Source of the DNA: an uncultured Prevotella sp.
GTDB taxonomy: Bacteria; Bacteroidota; Bacteroidia; Bacteroidales; Bacteroidaceae
DNA length: 24,865 nt
Assembly (NCBI GenBank): GCA_934183135.1
Contig: CAKPRX010000026.1
Span: 1-24,865 of the forward strand
Reading direction: 5' to 3'
How positions within the stretch are numbered: position 1 is the stretch's first letter; each line of letters begins with the position of its first letter. Made by a program: the position numbers and the translations under genes. Below, in pieces: positions 21,252 through 24,865 of the stretch. The notes under the pieces were generated by a model. The model worked only from the letters and a program-made list of their open reading frames with translations. It made no database searches and was not told the DNA's origin.

Positions 21252-23072
21252 ATGAACATCAAGCACTTATTACTCACTGTCCTAATGGGCACCCCCTCGG
21301 TGGGCCTGCTCGCCCAGACGGCGGCTCCGGCTCCCATCGCCCCACTTCCTACCCCGTACCAGGTGGCCTGGCAGCAGCTGGAGACCTACGCCTTTATACA
21401 CTTCGGCCCCAACACCTTTAATGACCGCGAGTGGGGTTATGGCGACGCGCCCCTCAGCAGTTTCAACCCCACCCGGCTCGACTGCGAGCAGTGGGCCCGC
21501 ACCCTCAAGGCCGCCGGCATGAAGGGCATTATCCTTACGGCCAAGCATCACGACGGCTTCTGCCTCTGGCCCACCAAGTACACCGACTACAGCGTGCGCA
21601 ATACTCCGTACAAGGACGGTAAGGGCGACATCGTGGGCGAGCTCTCGGCAGCCTGCCGCAAGTATGGGCTCAAGTTCGGTGTCTACCTCTCGCCCTGGGA
21701 CCGTCACCAGGCTTTCTACGGCACACCCCTTTACCGCGAATACTTCTACGCCCAGCTCCAGGAACTTCTTACCCAGTATGGCGACATCTTCGAGGTATGG
21801 TTCGACGGAGCCAATGGCGGCGACGGCTACTATGGCGGTGCCCGCGAGGAACGCAAGATAGACCGCCGTAACTATTATGACTTCCCCCGTGCCTGGCAGA
21901 TGGTGTCGCAGTACCAGCCGCAGGCCATCATCTTCTCTGACGGAGGGCCAGGCTGCCGCTGGGTGGGCAACGAGGAGGGCTATGCCTTTGCCACTAACTG
22001 GTCGTTCCTGCGTAGTAAGGAAGTTTATCCTGGCTACGACAAGTACTGGGAGCTGCAGCAGGGCCATGCCGATGGCGACGCGTGGGTTCCGGCTGAGTGC
22101 AACACCTCTATCCGTCCCGGATGGTTCTACCATGAGAAAGAGGACGGCCGCGTTAAGACCGTTGACCAGCTTACCGACCTCTACTATCGCAGCGTGGGTC
22201 ACAATGGAACTTTCCTTCTCAATATTCCTGTTGACCGCGAGGGCCGCATCCATCCCATCGACTCTGCCCGCGTCATAGCTTTCCACCAGCGCATAGCCAC
22301 CGAGCTTCGCACCAACCTGCTGCAGCACGCCCGCATCACGGCTAATAACGTGCGCGGCAAGCAGTTTGGCACCCGCAACCTTACCGATGGCTCCTACGAC
22401 ACCTATTGGAGCGTGAGCGACGATACCCACAAGGCCGAGCTTACCATCAAGCTGCGCAAGGGCACCCGCCTGAACCGCCTGCTCATCCAGGAGTACATCC
22501 CCCTGGGCCAGCGTGTACAGCAGTTCAGCGTGGCCTATCGGCAGGGCAAGCAGTGGCAGCCGCTGTCGGTGGGCGAGGAGACTACCACCGTGGGCTACAA
22601 GCGTCTGTTGCGGTTCGGCACCATCACGACCGACGAACTGCGTATCACTTTCCTGAAGACGCGTGGCCCGGTATGTATCAATGCCCTCGGGGCCTATCTG
22701 GTACCCGTGGCCAAGGGCGCCGGCGTGCAGAAGAAAGAAGAGCTGACCAGTCTGCCCTATACCGCCACGGCCGAGGGGACTGACCAGGTGGTCTTCGACT
22801 TGGGTGACAGCCATCAGGTGCGCTCCTTCTACTATCAGCCCATGCAGGGCGACAGTCGCCAGGGCCTGGTGGCCAACTACGCCATCTATGCCGGTGACTC
22901 TAAAGACCACCAGCAGCTTGTGGCAAGCGGCGAGTTCTCGAACATCCGTAACAACCCCGTCATGCAGGAAGTGTTCTTCACCCCCATAAGCTGCCGCTAC
23001 CTTACCTTTAAGGCCACCCGCATGGTCAACCCCGGCGACAAGATAGCCTATAAGCAGATTGTCATCAAGTGA
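21252..23072 (+). CDS. GH29 alpha-L-fucosidase with C-terminal F5/8-type (CBM32-like) domains
   Basis: A 606-residue secreted exo-glycosidase that removes terminal alpha-L-fucose. Signal peptide MNIKHLLLTVLMGTPSVGLLAQ. The catalytic barrel spans about residues 30-350 and shows the family sequences FIHFGPNTFNDREWG, LTAKHHDGFCLWPTKYTDYS, VYLSPWDRHQ and VWFDGANG, in which D185 is the expected nucleophile. E241 in WVGNEEG is the likely acid/base by comparison with GH29-B enzymes, which prefer alpha-1,3/1,4-fucose as in Lewis-type structures; the subfamily call is inference. Residues about 355-480 and about 490-606 look like discoidin-type sandwiches (for example NLTDGSYDTYWS). It sits 24 bases after the DUF1573 gene and 24 bases before the GH3 gene: one operon. 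Confidence 0.94.
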   Translation: MNIKHLLLTVLMGTPSVGLLAQTAAPAPIAPLPTPYQVAWQQLETYAFIHFGPNTFNDREWGYGDAPLSSFNPTRLDCEQWARTLKAAGMKGIILTAKHHDGFCLWPTKYTDYSVRNTPYKDGKGDIVGELSAACRKYGLKFGVYLSPWDRHQAFYGTPLYREYFYAQLQELLTQYGDIFEVWFDGANGGDGYYGGAREERKIDRRNYYDFPRAWQMVSQYQPQAIIFSDGGPGCRWVGNEEGYAFATNWSFLRSKEVYPGYDKYWELQQGHADGDAWVPAECNTSIRPGWFYHEKEDGRVKTVDQLTDLYYRSVGHNGTFLLNIPVDREGRIHPIDSARVIAFHQRIATELRTNLLQHARITANNVRGKQFGTRNLTDGSYDTYWSVSDDTHKAELTIKLRKGTRLNRLLIQEYIPLGQRVQQFSVAYRQGKQWQPLSVGEETTTVGYKRLLRFGTITTDELRITFLKTRGPVCINALGAYLVPVAKGAGVQKKEELTSLPYTATAEGTDQVVFDLGDSHQVRSFYYQPMQGDSRQGLVANYAIYAGDSKDHQQLVASGEFSNIRNNPVMQEVFFTPISCRYLTFKATRMVNPGDKIAYKQIVIK

Positions 23073-23096
23073 TAATCCCCCATAAGTAACCATTAT

Positions 23097-24865
23097 ATGA
23101 AACGTACCATCCTTTCGGCCGCCCTGGTGTGTCTGGCCACCCTGGGCGCTTCTGCGCAGAAGCGCCTCCCTTACCGCGACGCCTCGCTCCCTGTCGAGCA
23201 GCGCGTCAGCGACCTGTTGTCGCGCATGACGTTAGAAGAGAAAGTGGGCCAGCTGCGCTGTACCCTCGCCTGGAACTACTATGAGATAAAAGGCAACAAG
23301 GTCGTGCCGTCGGCCGAGTTTGTCAAGGACCTGACCGAGGGTCACATCGGCATGCTGTGGGCCACCTACCGGGCCGACCCGTGGACCCGCAAGTCGCTGG
23401 CCAACGGACTTACACCCACGCTGGCCGCCAAGGCCGGCAACGCGCTGCAGAAGTACGTCATAGAGCATACCCGTCTGGGCATACCCCTTTTCTTGGCTGA
23501 AGAGGCTCCCCACGGCCACATGGCCATAGGTACCACCGTGTTTCCCACGGGCCTGGGCCTGGCCGCCACATGGTCTACCGATGTAGCCGAGGCCATGGGC
23601 CGTGTTACCGCCAAGGAGGTGCGCCTGCAGGGAGCCCACATCAGCTACGGCCCGGTACTCGACATCTCGCGCGACCCCCGCTGGTCGCGTGTCGAGGAGA
23701 GCTATGGCGAGGACCCCGTGCTCACAGGTGCCATAGGAGCCGCCGTGGTGCGCGGCCTGGGCGGCGGCCAGCTGTCTAAACCCTACAGCACATTGGCCAC
23801 CCTCAAGCACTTTATCGCCTATGGTACCACCGAGGGCGGCCAGAACGGCAACCCCTCTATCGTGGGCCAGCGCGACCTGTTACAGACATTTCTTCCCCCG
23901 TTCCATAAGGTGATAGATGCCGGCGCCCTGTCGGTCATGACCTCATACAACTCGCTCGATGGTATTCCCTCGACGGCCAGCGACTACCTCTATGCCGACA
24001 TCCTGCGCCGGCAGTGGCACTTTAAGGGTTTCGTTGTGTCCGACCTGTACAGCATAGACGGCATCTGGGAGACCCACCATGTGGCGGCCAGCCGGCAAGA
24101 GGCTGGCGTCATGGCGCTGAAGGCCGGCGTAGATGAGGACTTAGGCGGCAAGGCTTACGCCGAACTCATTGACGCCGTACACAGGGGCCTGGTGAGCGAG
24201 GCTATGGTAGACAGCGCCTGCGCACGTATCCTGAGAATGAAGTTCGAGATGGGCCTGTTCGAGAAACCCTACGTCGATGTCAAGGCCGCCGCCCAGGTGG
24301 GCAGCGCCGACAACGCGGCCGTGGCCCTGGATGCCGCCCGCAAGTTGGTTACCCTCCTGAAGAACCAGTCAGGAACCCTGCCTCTCCGTAAGGATGTCCG
24401 TGTGGCCGTAGTAGGCCCCAATGCCGACAACGTGTACAACATGCTGGGCGACTACACCTCTCCCCAGCCCGACGGCAAGGTCAAGACCATCCTGATGGGC
24501 ATCCGCGACAAGGTGGGAGCCGACCACGTAGAGTACGTCAAGGGCTGTGCCATCCGCGACACCCTCCATACCGACATCCCGGCCGCCGTGGCCGCCGCCA
24601 GGCGGGCCGATGTGGTGGTGGTGGCTGTGGGCGGTTCGAGCGCACGCGACTTTAAGACCAGTTATAAGGCCACGGGCGCTGCCGAGGCCGACATCACGTC
24701 GGTAAGTGATATGGACAGTGGCGAGGGATACGACCGCGCTACGCTCACCCTGCTGGGCCGGCAGCAGGCGTTGCTCTCGGCCCTGCGCCAGACCGGCAAG
24801 CCGCTCGTGGTAGTGTACATCGAGGGCCGCCCCTTAGACAAGTCCTGGGCTGCCGCTCATGCCGA
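23097..24865 (+). CDS. GH3-family beta-glycosidase, 3' end outside window
   Basis: The frame is open from ATG 23097 to the window edge (589 codons); a further C-terminal part is expected. Signal peptide MKRTILSAALVCLATLGASA. The mature protein starts QKRLPYRDASLPVEQRVSDL, the standard GH3 opening. Conserved sites: LAEEAPHGHM, RDPRWSRVEESYGEDP, the KHF motif in TLKHFIAYG, and GFVVSDLYSIDG with the probable nucleophile D316. The (alpha/beta)6-sandwich second domain begins at about residue 405 (ARKLVTLLKNQSG) and includes VAVVGPNADN. GH3 enzymes of this type release beta-linked glucose, xylose or related sugars; which one cannot be told. It follows the fucosidase gene by 24 bases, so both likely act on the same glycan. 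Confidence 0.93.
   Translation, partial: MKRTILSAALVCLATLGASAQKRLPYRDASLPVEQRVSDLLSRMTLEEKVGQLRCTLAWNYYEIKGNKVVPSAEFVKDLTEGHIGMLWATYRADPWTRKSLANGLTPTLAAKAGNALQKYVIEHTRLGIPLFLAEEAPHGHMAIGTTVFPTGLGLAATWSTDVAEAMGRVTAKEVRLQGAHISYGPVLDISRDPRWSRVEESYGEDPVLTGAIGAAVVRGLGGGQLSKPYSTLATLKHFIAYGTTEGGQNGNPSIVGQRDLLQTFLPPFHKVIDAGALSVMTSYNSLDGIPSTASDYLYADILRRQWHFKGFVVSDLYSIDGIWETHHVAASRQEAGVMALKAGVDEDLGGKAYAELIDAVHRGLVSEAMVDSACARILRMKFEMGLFEKPYVDVKAAAQVGSADNAAVALDAARKLVTLLKNQSGTLPLRKDVRVAVVGPNADNVYNMLGDYTSPQPDGKVKTILMGIRDKVGADHVEYVKGCAIRDTLHTDIPAAVAAARRADVVVVAVGGSSARDFKTSYKATGAAEADITSVSDMDSGEGYDRATLTLLGRQQALLSALRQTGKPLVVVYIEGRPLDKSWAAAHA

Noticed and set aside
21282..23093. Long minus-strand open frame (603 codons) opposite the fucosidase gene
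   Set aside because: It mirrors a confidently identified GH29 gene; long antisense frames are expected in GC-rich coding DNA, and its translation is low-complexity (Gly/Val/His-rich) with no domain.

Overview
The window looks like chromosomal DNA from a Bacteroidota, most likely a GC-rich Prevotella-like (Prevotellaceae) gut or oral commensal. This rests on a SusC/SusD pair, three secreted proteins with type IX secretion (T9SS)-like C-terminal sorting domains, a pnp gene of Bacteroidota type, and several promoters fitting the Bacteroidota consensus TTTG-N20-TANNTTTG. Almost everything is on the + strand. The genus is inferred from style; there is no rRNA or other marker here to settle it.

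Layout. (1) 1-828: the 3' end of an ECF sigma factor gene, overlapped by a gene for a small one-pass membrane protein that is probably its regulatory partner. (2) 1132-1780: a two-gene MntA/HepT (nucleotidyltransferase antitoxin / HEPN toxin) module with its own promoter. (3) 2575-8128: a SusC-SusD-surface lipoprotein operon ending in a strong terminator. (4) 8709-16635: three large secreted proteins in a row, namely an M6-type metalloprotease, a fibronectin-III/jelly-roll protein and a C10 (streptopain-like) cysteine protease, all ending in T9SS-like sorting domains. (5) 16934-19159: polynucleotide phosphorylase, a housekeeping gene. (6) 19552-20262: an unrecognised secreted protein of visibly lower GC with its own promoter and terminator. 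(7) 20487-24865: an operon of a DUF1573 protein, a GH29 alpha-L-fucosidase and a GH3 glycosidase that runs off the window.

How the genes may work together (inference): the secreted M6 and C10 proteases would release peptides outside the cell, and the neighbouring SusCD system could import peptides in the manner of RagAB, since no polysaccharide-degrading enzyme adjoins it. The GH29/GH3 operon would trim fucose and a beta-linked sugar from glycans, perhaps host glycans.

The most unusual material is intergenic. A composite repeat (a purine-rich tract carrying GGTAAAAAGGYRAMAAGCGC followed by AAAGGTCGG-type hairpins) occurs at three loci in the same internal order. A roughly 1-kb gene-free stretch (10830-11827) also holds three TGTATAWWTATRCA palindromes and a perfect 19-bp inverted repeat. 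I found no tRNA, rRNA, CRISPR array, intact transposase or integrase. All genes fully inside the window read through without frameshifts.
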